A stretch of DNA of 64,000 bases from Erinaceus europaeus. Its lineage: Eukaryota; Chordata; Mammalia; Eulipotyphla; Erinaceidae. The stretch is taken from assembly GCF_950295315.1 (NCBI RefSeq), contig NC_080172.1:113771267-113835266 (forward strand). Direction: 5' to 3'. Of this stretch, positions 20,848 through 30,179 are shown piece by piece. Position 1 is the stretch's first letter, and every line of letters starts with the position of its first letter. The notes under the pieces are model-generated. The model searched no databases. It saw only the letters and a list, made by a program, of their open reading frames with translations, and had not been told where the DNA came from. The translations under genes and the position numbers were made by a program.

Positions 20848-20893
<46 letters not shown>
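20750..20893 (+). repeat. Degenerate SINE C-like segment and (CA)n
   Basis: 'ggtttgatgcctgcgaatat' and 'aaaagctctataact' weakly recall family C. A pure (CA)n of about 45 bp follows at 20849-20893. Confidence 0.5.
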
Positions 20894-20897
<4 letters not shown>

Positions 20898-20987
20898 ACA
20901 ACATGACCTTGTGGTTCCAACTATTGAGCTGAATTGCAAACTGGTTCATATCTGCCCAGCATAAAAGAAGTCACTAACTAAAGAAAC

Positions 20988-21056
20988 AATCGATTAAGAT
21001 AAATATAGCAATACAAAAAACAATACAAAAATAATCGATTAAGATAAATATAGCAA
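20988..21056 (+). repeat. Local duplication of AATCGATTAAGATAAATATA
   Basis: The segment AATCGATTAAGATAAATATA followed by GCAA occurs at about 20987-21010 and again about 45 bp downstream, separated by 'tacaaaaaacaatacaaaaa'. A short tandem duplication of unknown origin. Confidence 0.85.
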
Positions 21057-21159
21057 CTTCACAATTTAGCGGTCAGGATCACGGTTATCCCAGTGATAAC
21101 ACTGATTGGATAAAATAGTTCTCTCCTAAATAGAGATACAACCAACTGCACAGGAATGC

Positions 21160-21372
21160 TAGGTCGTGGCACACCTGGTTGAGCACAGGCATTACAGTGC
21201 TCAAGGAGCCAGGTTTCAGCCCCTGGTTTCCACCTGCAGGGGGAAAGCTTCACAAGTAGTGAAGTAGGGCTGCAGGTGTCTCTCTTCCTCTCTCCCTCTC
21301 TATCTCCTCCTCCCCTCTCAATTTTTCTCAGTCCCTACCCAACAATAATTAAATATATTTAAAAAATATTAT
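21160..21372 (+). mobile_element. SINE A, sense
   Basis: 'taggtcgtggcacacctgg', 'ccacctgcagggggaaagct', 'tgaagtagggctgcaggtg' and tail 'cccaacaataattaaatata'. Confidence 0.9.
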
Positions 21373-21374
21373 AC

Positions 21375-22037
21375 CATTTTTCTGCAGCCTCTCTCCTCTG
21401 GAAAGCATATGAAACACATTTTATATGTTGAAGATCATAAGAATTACATGACCAGTGAGAAAAGATTAAGTTATCCATTTAGGGAAGATCCATAAAGTAT
21501 TTCAAGCCACAGGGGGACCATTGCATGAAACCAAAAGAACTAATTTACCAAATGGGTCCCCAGGGCTGGGAGACCTAGTGCATGTGCACAGAGGAGAGTC
21601 TCCCATTCTGCCTCCCTGCCAGATGAATGCCTTTTGTAGAGAACAAAGGTAGAAAGGGACAAAGAAGGTCCCTTAGGGCATTGGACCACAGGGGGATGGG
21701 ACTTCAGTCATAGGTCAGAGGCAGAACCAGGCAGGAAGGAAATGGTGAGGCTTGAGGCTCCACACACCTGGGCTGGAACCTAGCTCCACTGTTTGTGAGC
21801 TGGTGTGAGTACGAGCAGAGTCTCAGGTTTGTGCTCCTTTGTTGAAAGGGGGTGATAACACTGATAGTTTAGCTCACTGCCCTAAGGGAGTGAGCATAGT
21901 GGTTTACATACTAACTGTCCAAAGAATGGGAATTGTCAGTGCTGTCATCATCATCATCATCGTCATCACCATCAGCAACTCCACTATCTGCGTCCACATC
22001 ATGAATAGCACTAGGCCTGGTGATGGTGCAGCTGGTC
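21375..22037. other. Non-repeat interval ending in a SINE A head remnant
   Basis: No gene. A short (ATC)n lies at 21945-21975. 'aggcctggtgatggtgcagc' at 22014-22033 looks like the first bases of a SINE A cut off by the LTR that follows. Confidence 0.5.
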
Positions 22038-22457
22038 TGCCGGGAGAGCCTGAGGGTACTTCTTCCCGAGCTAGTGCTCTCTGGCTTGGAGAGAACTCAA
22101 CTGGAGCCGATCTAGGCTGCTGCGTGTGAGAGGGATCAGGAACTCGTGCCGCACTAACTTCCGCAGGAGATACACTGTGGAACTCTCAGAGCCGGAAAGC
22201 AATTTCCAAGTGTCTTTAATCAGAAGAGCAGCTGTTTTTATACTCTCCAAGTAGGGTGGAAACAGGATGTGATATAGAGAGGGTGGAGAGAAAAGTGACT
22301 GGTGAAAATCAGAGTGTGACAAGGAGGGGGTGGAACAGGCGAGAATCCTATCACTGAACCACCAATGCCCTGGAGGGAGTGCTTTATGTAAATGTAAAAG
22401 TGATTTATGTAAATAGACCAAAGCTTTGAATGGGATCAGTAAATCCCTATATAGGCA
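22038..22457 (-). mobile_element. Solo LTR with tRNA-Gly-like segment, antisense
   Basis: Read on the minus strand, TGCC...GGCA ends bound about 420 bp. There is a TATA box TATAAAAA (22235-22242) followed about 20 bp later by a poly-A signal ATTAAA (22215-22220), the compact promoter/poly-A spacing of a retroviral LTR. A block 33 nt long upstream of the TATA matches tRNA-Gly. The ends are provisional because no target duplication is evident. It is unlike the LTRs at 12.7 and 19 kb. Confidence 0.72.
22336..22368 (-). other. tRNA-Gly(GCC) 5'-half-like sequence
   Basis: On the minus strand this is GCATTGGTGGTTCAGTGATA then GGATTCTCGCCTG. It matches the first 33 nt of mammalian tRNA-Gly-GCC at 31 positions, as I remember that tRNA. 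The match ends inside the anticodon loop and the 3' half is absent, so it is not a tRNA gene. It keeps an A-box-like TGGTTCAGTGA. Confidence 0.8.
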
Positions 22458-22472
22458 TATGGTTAAGCAGAA

Positions 22473-22679
22473 GCCAGGGGGAGGTGGCATACTACCCAAC
22501 ACTGGTTGAGTGCACATGTTCCAGAGTACAAAGACCTAGGTTCAAGCCCCTTATGCCCACCTGCAGGGGGAGAATTTTGCAAGCAATGAAGCAGAGCTGC
22601 AGGTGTCTTTCTGTCTCTCTGCCTGTCACCGACTCCCCTCTTGGTTTCTGGCAGTTTTTATTCAATAAATAAATATAAT
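22473..22679 (+). mobile_element. SINE A, sense
   Basis: 'cagggggaggtggcatacta', 'actggttgagtgcacatg', 'ggttcaagccccttatgccc' and an AATAAATAAATATAATT tail. Confidence 0.88.
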
Positions 22680-22967
22680 TGGGGGTTGGGCTGTGGCACA
22701 CCAGGTTAAGCGCACACAGTATGAGGTGTGAGGACTCACACAAAGATCCGGGTTTGAGACCTCCACTCCCCACCTGCAGCAGGAAGTTTCTCCAGTGGTG
22801 AGGGAGGTCTGCAGGTTTCTCGTTCTCTCTTCCTCTCTGTCTTTCCCTTCACTTTCAATTTCTCTCTGCCCTGTTCAATAAAAATATAGAAAAAATGGAC
22901 ACCAGGAGCAGTGGATCCATAGTGTCAGCACCAAGCCCCAGCGATAACCCTGGAGAAAAAAAAAAAG
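22680..22967 (+). mobile_element. SINE B-type with GACACCAGGAGC module, sense
   Basis: Starts directly after the previous SINE tail: 'ggggttgggctgtggcacac', 'gtttgagacctccactcccc', 'tggacaccaggagcagtgga', 'gcgataaccctggag' and poly-A. Confidence 0.9.
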
Positions 22968-23087
22968 TTTAAGTCACATCATTAATAGCATGTACTTAGC
23001 CCTCTTCCCCCACCTCTACCCCCCAGGCCCTGAAACTGCCAGATGCTTCACATGCACTAGTAATTCTGTGTCTAGAAAGTATGATCC

Positions 23088-23343
23088 TGGGAGTTGGGCA
23101 GTAGCGCTGTAGGTTAAGTGCAGGTGGCGCAAAGCGCAAGGACTCCAGTGTAAGGATCCCTGTTCAAGCCCCCGGCTCCCCACCTGCAGAGGAGTCACAT
23201 TACAAGTGGTGAAGCAAGTCTGCAGGTGTCTGTCTTTCTCTCCCCCCTCTGTCTTCCCCTCCTCTCTCCATTTCTCTCTGTACTATCCAACAATGATGAC
23301 GTCAATAAAAACAATAATTACAACAATAAAAAAAGAAAAAAAA
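23088..23343 (+). mobile_element. SINE B, sense, with target duplication
   Basis: The exact 14-bp duplication AGAAAGTATGATCC lies at 23074-23087 and 23344-23357. Full-length with 'gtagcgctgtaggttaagtg' head and 'ccaacaatgatgacgtcaat' tail. Confidence 0.96.
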
Positions 23344-23357
23344 AGAAAGTATGATCC

Positions 23358-24012
23358 CATTCTACCAGTGAGAAAGCTGAGGGTCAAGGAAGTTTATAAC
23401 TTCTGAGACAGTATAGAATAACTGGTAAGCATGGAGGCCAGGGTGCTGAACCCTTAGCCTATAGGACCCCATGGTGTTTTTCATATTGGTTGGTTGGTGT
23501 TGTGGGGTTTTCCCTTTGGTTAGTTTGTTTCCTACTGGTTGGTATTCCTATTGTTGGATCCTATTGGTATGCATGTTTTTTCTGTTGTTGGAGAAAAGTG
23601 TGATTGTTGATGTAAGTACTGTCTCCCTCCACTCCATAGAGAGAGGATTTCTCTGAGATGAGGAATTAGAACTCAAGACTGAATAACTGGTAGGCTTGGC
23701 TCTTTTCTCTTTAGCCCTTAGGCTGTTCTGGGTTACAGGGAAATAAAAATAGCAACTGACTTACAGAAGAATAGCCAGGAAAGGACTGGGGTGGTGGTGG
23801 CTGGTGAGGTATGTGGGGTGAGAGCCAGTGTTTTTTGTTTGTTTGTTTGTTTTTTTGGAGGGGGGTTGTAATGATTCTATCCAGTTGGCATGTTCATTTT
23901 AATCATTTCACTTGACCGTTGTTATTTGTCAACTGTCACTCACACAGCAGTTACAACATATCAGAAGACCAAGCAACATCCAAGGAGGAAAGATAAATTC
24001 ACTTGTTAAGAG
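23358..24012. other. Non-repeat interval
   Basis: No gene. T- and G-rich stretches at 23475-23600 and a (GTTT)n at 23836-23852 are the only texture. Confidence 0.45.
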
Positions 24013-24014
24013 AT

Positions 24015-24321
24015 ACTGTGGGGAACCAGACAGTGGTGCACCCAGTTAAGCACACATAGTATGAAGCATAATGACCTGCACAAGGATCTGGGTTCAAGCC
24101 CCTGCTCCCCAACTACAGTGGAGGACAGGACACTTCACAAATGGTGAAGCAGGTCTGCAGATGTCTGTCTTTCTCTCTTCCTCTCTATCTCCCCCCCTCT
24201 CAATTTCTCTCTGTCCTATCCAATAAAATGGGAAAAATAAATGGCCATAAGGAGCAGTGGATTCATAGTGCCAGCACTGATCCCTAGCCATAACCATAGA
24301 GGCAAAAAAAAAGAAAGAAAA

Positions 24322-24373
<52 letters not shown>

Positions 24374-24392
24374 GAGGAAGGAAGGGAGAGCA
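24015..24392 (+). mobile_element. SINE B-type, sense, with (GAAA)n tail expansion
   Basis: 'ccagacagtggtgcacccag', 'gttcaagcccctgctcccca', 'atggccataaggagcagtgg' and 'ataaccatagaggc', then an (AAAG)n tract at about 24311-24375 that has grown from the poly-A tail. Confidence 0.9.
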
Positions 24393-24664
24393 GGAGGGAG
24401 GATATAAGGAAAGAAGAAAAGAAATGGACACTAAGTATATATGCTTATATGTTTTAGCCTATGGCTAGTATCTATATTTAATACTTATCTATTTTACAGA
24501 AAGGCACTTGGAATTATTAGTGGTTACTACAGGGCTATTTGCAAATGAGAAACATGCATAAATGACTGAGTGATTAAATACACACAAGAGCTGTACCTGA
24601 CCAGCTTCCTGACCTTTAGCTGGGAGATTACTTGGGAAGTCAAGAGAAGAAGGAATGCCATTCT

Positions 24665-24872
24665 TTTTTTTTTGAAAAAAAATATGATCTATTTATTATT
24701 ACTACTATTACTTATTGAATAGAGAGAGCCAGAAATCTAGAGGAAGAGAGAGAAGAGAGAGTCACCTGCAACACTGCTTTGCCACTCACAAGGTGGGGAC
24801 CTGGGGCTGGAACCCAAATCCTTGCACATTGTAACATGTTTGCTTAAGTAGGTGTACCACCACCTGGCCCCT
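24665..24872 (-). mobile_element. SINE A, antisense
   Basis: 'tattgaatagagagagccag', 'tcacctgcaacactgctttg' and head ending 'accaccacctggcccc'. The flanks GAATGCCATTC and GAATGTCATTC (about 24653 and 24875) form the target duplication. A short piece of the body is missing after 'ccactcac'. Confidence 0.92.
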
Positions 24873-24875
24873 GAG

Positions 24876-25096
24876 AATGTCATTCGTTACAGTCATAACT
24901 GTGCTGTGTCCCCACTGGTGTGTTGATCTGTGTCAGTGATATACGTGTGCACTGTGTGTACACATAATATCTCCGTGCTGCGTGCATGCATATAGGTATC
25001 TATATGTATGCTATGCAGAGCTGTGTACCTTATGTATACAGTGTACATGTTTGCTCTGTAGAGAGCACATATATCCAGGACACATATGCCTACACA
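24876..25096. other. Short interval rich in TATG/ACAT motifs
   Basis: Contains scattered 'gtgtac', 'catatag' and 'tatgtat' words. No gene seen. Confidence 0.4.
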
Positions 25097-25110
25097 TTTA
25101 TTCCCATCTT

Positions 25111-25803
25111 ACATTTAATAATTTTATTCGTGGTAGAATAATAACTAACAAGATTGTAAGATCACAGGAGTACAATTCCATAGAGTCCTGTGCCCCATCC
25201 CCTCCATTGGAAGCTTCCCTATTCTCTATCCCTCTGGGAGTATGGACTAAAAATTTTTATGGGGTGCAGAAGATGGGAGGGTCTGGCCCCTCTATAATTG
25301 CTTCTCTGCTGGACATGGGTGTTGGCAAGTGGATCCATACCCCCAGCTTGTTTCTATCTTCCCCTAGTGGGACAAGGGTCTGGGGAGGGGAAGTTTCAAG
25401 GCACATTGGTGAGGTTATCTGCCCAGAGAGGTCAGGATGGAATTATGATAGCATCTGCAACTTGATGGCTGAAAAGTGGTAAGATAGAAATCAGGACAAA
25501 TTGTTTAATAAATCCCAAAGTAGGAATAGAGCAGATTAAACTAGGGCTCTTTGTCTGAGAAGAATCTAGGAAGTCTATCTTAGGTATGTTCCAAAGGGCC
25601 CATGACTTTAGTAATTTTTGCCTGAACCTAATAGCTAACATGCAGGTGGACTAAAATATATAGTCTTGGAAGATGTTATCAGAGTTAAGCTGAATCAGGG
25701 CAGAGTGTAGCTCCCAGAGATGAGGAAAATAAATATGTACCATTGACTGTTTACCCCATCGATCTGACCCAGGACCCATATCTACTTGTACTTAGTACAG
25801 AAG
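25111..25803 (-). mobile_element. Family D repeat, complete insertion, antisense
   Basis: Bounded by a 14-bp duplication (TTTATTCCCATCTT at 25097-25110, TTCATTCCCATCTT at 25804-25817), so it integrated by a target-primed mechanism. The left edge is T-rich (an A-rich tail on the minus strand). Landmarks: 'taacaagattgtaagatcac', 'tatccctctgggagtatgg', 'gacatgggtgttggcaag', 'gaccattgactgtttacc'-like. No long ORF. Confidence 0.85.
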
Positions 25804-25817
25804 TTCATTCCCATCTT

Positions 25818-26855
25818 CAAGCCTTTGACTCTTTCCTTAAATCCCACAGCCTATTGGTGTTTGTTTGGGTTTGTTTATTTATTTAATGAGAAGAAGAAGG
25901 AGAAAAATAAAGGTGCGGGGGGGGGGGGGTCAGAGCACTGTCCTGATATCTGTGTTTCCTCACATGGTTCAGACCTGGTTCTCAGACTTCTGAGTCCTAT
26001 TCTCTCCATGCTGGGCCAGCTCCCCAGCTGTGTTTTAAACTCCTTCTCCTATTATTCCTTTCTACCGCTAGTTCCTAACTGCTTATGAGTGATGGTGGCA
26101 GAGGAAGCATTGCTGGACAGACATCCGAGCTGAACTGTTGGGGTTCACTGCCTGTGCCCCCTCTTTGGCTGGGGTCCCCTTCTGGTGGTCTCACCCAGAG
26201 CTGCAAGAGCTGGTTGCCTCTGTCTGAGAGATGCTTCCCCCTTTTCCCCAGAGCGCATGTTAAAACCCACTCAGCCAAAGTAAACCATGTAAATGTACAA
26301 AAGATACATCTCTAGAGTGGCTGGGATTCGCCTGTGACAATCTGAATACATAAAGCATCCATCTGCGGAGGGGGAGGGGGGCTCTCCGGGGAATGGGGGG
26401 AGAGGGGAGGAACTGGTGGACTGACAGCATTCACAAGGAAAAGAGCAGGGAGTGTCACAGCCCTGCTCCCAAGGCTCAGAAGGCCCCTCATTTTGTGTTC
26501 CACACATGTGCTGGCGCTTTCTTAGAACCTGCAGTAGGTGTACCAGGCAGAGGAGTGCATCTTAAACTCCACAAAGCACCAGATGCTGCTGGAAAGCACC
26601 AGATGCTTCTAGAAAGCTTCCTGCAAATGCATCCAGCAGGTGCCTCCCCAGAAATTCTGGTTCCTGGAAAGGAACTTGGGGTCCACTACATTTTATCAAG
26701 AACCTTACAGGGGATTCATATCCAAGCCTTTTATTTTCACAATGGAAAACACTGGAAACAGTTTGAAGGTTAAGGATGTGTTTTGCAGGGGCTAGTAAGA
26801 GACTCTGTTTGTAAGAACTGACCTTTAAAGTTGACCTGCAAGAGGCAGGACCAGT
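25818..26855. other. Non-repeat interval
   Basis: A G-run of about 14 lies at 25917-25930 after a purine-rich patch. The 126-codon frame at 26393-26773 has no recognised domain or conserved motif, and I do not call it. Tandem 'cagatgctgctggaaagcac/cagatgcttctagaaagctt' units lie at 26579-26620. Confidence 0.45.
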
Positions 26856-27022
26856 CTTCTTCTTCTACTTCTCCTCCTCCTCCTCCTCCTCCTCCTTCCC
26901 CTTCTTCTTCTTCTTCTTCTTCTTCTTCTTCTTCTTCTTCTTCTTCTTCTTCTTCTTCTTCTTCTTCTTCTTCTTCTTCTCCTCCTCCTTCTCCTCCTCC
27001 CCCTCCTCCTCCTCCTTCTCCT
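26856..27022. repeat. (CTT/CCT)n pyrimidine tract
   Basis: About 165 bp of almost pure pyrimidine, including some 30 consecutive CTT triplets. It sits at the tail end of the antisense SINE that follows. Confidence 0.97.
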
Positions 27023-27258
27023 TTTTTTTTTTTTGCCTCTAGTGTCATCACTAGGACTTGCCGTTAACACTACAAATCCATTGCTCTTGGTGGTCATTTC
27101 CCCCTTTTTATTTAACAGGACAGAGAAAAACTGAGAGAGGAGGGGGAGACAGAGAGGAAGAGAGACAGAGAGATACCTGCAGACCTGCTTCACCACTCAT
27201 GAAGCTTTCCCCCTCAAGTGGGGAGCAGGAGCTCGAACCCAGATCCTTGGCGGATCCT
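27023..27258 (-). mobile_element. SINE B-type, antisense
   Basis: Poly-T, 'gcctctagtgtcatcactag', 'ttaacaggacagagaaaaac', 'acctgcagacctgcttcacc' and 'gagctcgaacccagatcctt'. The head is truncated near 27258. Confidence 0.88.
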
Positions 27259-27643
27259 TGTCTTTTGTGGTGGCAAAAGACATTCTTTATCTCCCGTGGG
27301 CATCCACACACTAAAGAAGCATCCTGGCTTATCAGGGCCCTTCCCCTTATGTCCAGGAGTCTGTTACATACTGACTTGCCTTTCAGACCTCCCAGTGCCT
27401 AGCCTGTTGCATGTATGAATTTAATCTTGCAGGGGACTGTTCCTGAGAGCTGCCTTCAAGTTTCTGAGCTGGGTTGAAACCAAGCACTCAATGAACTGGA
27501 GAGAAAACTAGGTAACTCAGAGGGATGCCATCTCTTGACCTCAGTTGACTGACTTAACACAATGATAAGAGACTAAGAGGCCTGTGCCCCCCACCCCCTA
27601 TGGACCTCTTAACTCCACTTTTGTAATCTTTATACAAACTGTA
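27259..27643. other. Non-repeat interval
   Basis: No gene or repeat recognised. Confidence 0.4.
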
Positions 27644-27644
27644 A

Positions 27645-27868
27645 TAGCGGCCCAGTGATGGTGCACCTGGTTGAAAGCACACAATGTGACAATGTGCAAG
27701 GGCCCAGGTTCAAGCCCCAGGCCCCCACTTGCAGGGGAAAAGCTTTGTAAGTGGTGGAGCAGTGTTGCAAGTGTTTCTCTGTCTCTCTCCTTCTCTATCG
27801 CCTCCTTCTCTCTCTCTCAATTTCTGCCTGTCTCTATCTAATAAATAAATCAAGATTTAAAAAAAACC
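27645..27868 (+). mobile_element. SINE A, sense
   Basis: 'cggcccagtgatggtgcacc', 'ggttcaagccccaggccccc', 'tttctgcctgtctctatcta' and tail AATAAATAAATCAAG. Confidence 0.9.
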
Positions 27869-27869
27869 T

Positions 27870-28725
27870 CTTTTTAATTCCAGTGTGTTGACCTGCCAAG
27901 TGCAGATAACAGGGACACCACACCCTGTGCCCAAAGGAATTTTTGCAAAGATAAAATAAGAAGAGAACTGTGCGCGTATTTTTGAATAGTAAGATATGAC
28001 TACAGTCATCAGGGGAGACTGGAAATAAGAAGCTTCTCAGTGAGAGAAGCAGGTATCAGAATGGCTGTGAAGTTATGTGTGGTGAGAGCCCATACATATA
28101 CTAGAGAAGCCTTGTTGTGGGAGCTAAGAAGTTCTGGACACAAACCCTGCCTCTATAAGGCCCACTGGTGGCTGTCTTAGTCAAAGAATTGTGTTGCGTA
28201 GCTTAGAAATCACCGGATCAGCTCAAGGAAGGTGAATTTATTTCTCTCCTATTCCAGGGAGACACATCAAGACCAAGCAGAGTAAGCAGGATTGCCTGGG
28301 GCAGGGAGGGGCTGAGTGCCGGGAGGAGTTCCTTTCAGTGAATCAAATCCAGGGACACTTAGGACTGCCGCATCCATCTGGATGGCAAGTTAGCAAACAG
28401 CAGTAACAATAATGATCAAGCAAAGCAACGGTCCATGGCAAGACATCCTGAGAAAGGAGAAATGTTAAAATCTGAGGACAGAAAAGGAAGCAAGCAGGAG
28501 CAGAGAGAGTCAGGGAGGTTGTGTCAGGTAGAGAAAAAGGTCCTGAGATGCCACAGTCAAGTGACAGGCTGGCAGTGGATCAGAAGAACCTATAGCCCAG
28601 GACCAAGGACTTGCTTTCCATGTCTAGAGCTTTTGAGGTGCTTGCTACAAGCACCAGTAACGTGGTTAGAACTTGACTGACCTTAGTAGGAGGCACATCA
28701 ATGGGATAGTGGGCTGTTTGCTTTC
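27870..28725. other. Non-repeat interval
   Basis: No exon, RNA gene or repeat recognised. Confidence 0.45.
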
Positions 28726-28870
28726 TTTCTGATTTTTTTTAAGATTTATTATTTATTATTTATTGGATAGAGATGACCAAAAATTGAGAGGAAGGGGGAA
28801 CTAGAGAGGGAGAGGGACAGATAGACACCTGCAACACCGCTTCACCACTCACATAGCTTTCCCACTGAAA
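28726..28870 (-). mobile_element. SINE A, antisense, truncated
   Basis: 'ttattggatagagatgacca', 'gacacctgcaacaccgcttc' and 'cacatagctttcccactg'. The head half is missing where family D begins. Confidence 0.82.
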
Positions 28871-28874
28871 ATGG

Positions 28875-29205
28875 GTCTTTTAAATTTTTGTATTAGTGAT
28901 TTCATAATAATTAACAAGATTGTAAGATATCAGGGGTATAATTCCATATAGTTCCCACCACCAGACTTCCCTGTCCCACCTTTTCCATTACAAAATTCCC
29001 TACTTTCTATCCCTCTGGGAGTATGGACCAAAGATCTTTATGAGGTGCAGAAGGTGGAAGGTCTGGCTTCTGTAATTGATTCTTCACAGGACATGTGATC
29101 CATACTCCCAGCCCATCTCTGTCTTTCCCTAGTGGGGCAGGGATCAGGGGAGGTGAGATTCCAGGACACATTGGTGAAGTTTTCTGAATGGGCCATTTTC
29201 TAACA
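28875..29205 (-). mobile_element. Family D repeat, antisense, partial
   Basis: 'ttaacaagattgtaagatat', 'ttcccaccaccagacttccc', 'ctatccctctgggagtatgg' and 'attccaggacacattggtga' match the D copies at 25.1 and 48.1 kb. Confidence 0.85.
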
Positions 29206-29387
29206 TCTGGTTTTAACTCCTCCCTTCCAAATCTTCTACCCATATGTCTGTTAGTTCCTTTCCTGTATCTGGATGTCTGCTGCTCCAGCAGAAGACAGAA
29301 GCTTACTAGAGTAAATGGCCCCAAAGTTACCTTTATTGGGTTGTGGTTTGGGGCAGACATGTATACCAGGATTTCAGGACAGTCCCA

Positions 29388-30168
29388 TGATTTCAGGACA
29401 ATCATCTCATAAAAACTGCAGCAAAGGTGGGCGCGAGGAATAACATCATTGCAAGACTGGCCAGCTCCTCATGGGGCGTGAGCGCTTCCACACTACGATC
29501 ATCATCTCTGGCATTATGCTATTCCACTGCAGAATACTGTGCCCCAGTATGGTTCCGTAGCCCCCATGTCCACTTGGTCGATTCCAAATTATATTCCTCC
29601 ATGAGGATAATTTCTGGAACCATCCATTCCACTCCGGTTCCATGGCTGCCAGTTCTTAGCAACATCGCCCCGCCAGATATTCGTCGGGATGCGGCATCAT
29701 CTAAGTTCATTTCCCACGTCTACGCTCGACCGGACCTGCCAATGTACGCGGATATCTTCGCCCACCCTGTCCAACGCTTGACGTCTTGTCACCCAATCTG
29801 GTCCCCTATGCCTACACTGAACTTCTCTGTTCCAGTCTCTTGGAAACAGAGCTGGCAGTCAGCTGAGGTAAAGAACAAACACCTCATCACAGACCCCTGC
29901 AAGCGTCAACCCGGCTTTGACCTAGCACGTTATGATTGGGCCCTCCTCAATCGCTGTCGAACAGGCCATGGCCGATGCGACGCTATGTTCCATCGCTGGG
30001 GAGCCAGAGACGACCCGAACTGCCCCTGCGGCTCCAGACAGACTATGACCCATATAGTCAACGACTGCCACCTCTCCAGATTCAAAGGAGGTCTTGAAAC
30101 TTTACATCAGGCTCAACCTGATGCTGTTGCTGGCTACAGAAGAAGGGCAAATGCTAGAAGAAGAAGAA
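29388..30168 (+). pseudogene. 5'-truncated non-L1 LINE, reverse transcriptase C-terminus
   Basis: Open from about 29397 for some 250 codons. The protein reads NHLIKTAAKVGARNNIIARL, SSLALCYSTAEYCAPVWFRS, MRIISGTIHSTPVPWLPVLS, NIAPPDIRRDAASSKFI, QPGFDLARYDWALLNRCRTG and MFHRWGARDDPNCPCGSRQT, then MTHIVNDCHLSRFKGGLETL. This is the thumb and C-terminal region seen in Jockey/RTE/CR1-type non-LTR retrotransposon polymerases, with a CxC-x7-H-x4-C zinc-knuckle-like motif near the end. It is not L1. A one-base deletion near 30130, relative to the copy at 57.8 kb, shifts the frame just before the natural stop. The exact 11-bp target duplication GGACAGTCCCA lies at 29377-29387 and 30169-30179. The 3' end is a (GAA)n run, not poly-A. 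The catalytic palm is absent, so this copy is dead. Confidence 0.85.
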
Positions 30169-30179
30169 GGACAGTCCCA

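Noticed and set aside
22336..22368. A functional tRNA-Gly gene
   Set aside because: Only the 5' half is present; the T-arm, B box and 3' acceptor strand are missing.
26393..26773. 126-codon frame
   Set aside because: No recognised domain, contains local tandem repeats, no exon borders.
29388..30168. Host gene of unknown function
   Set aside because: RT-type motifs, target duplication and additional copies in the same window show a retrotransposon fragment.
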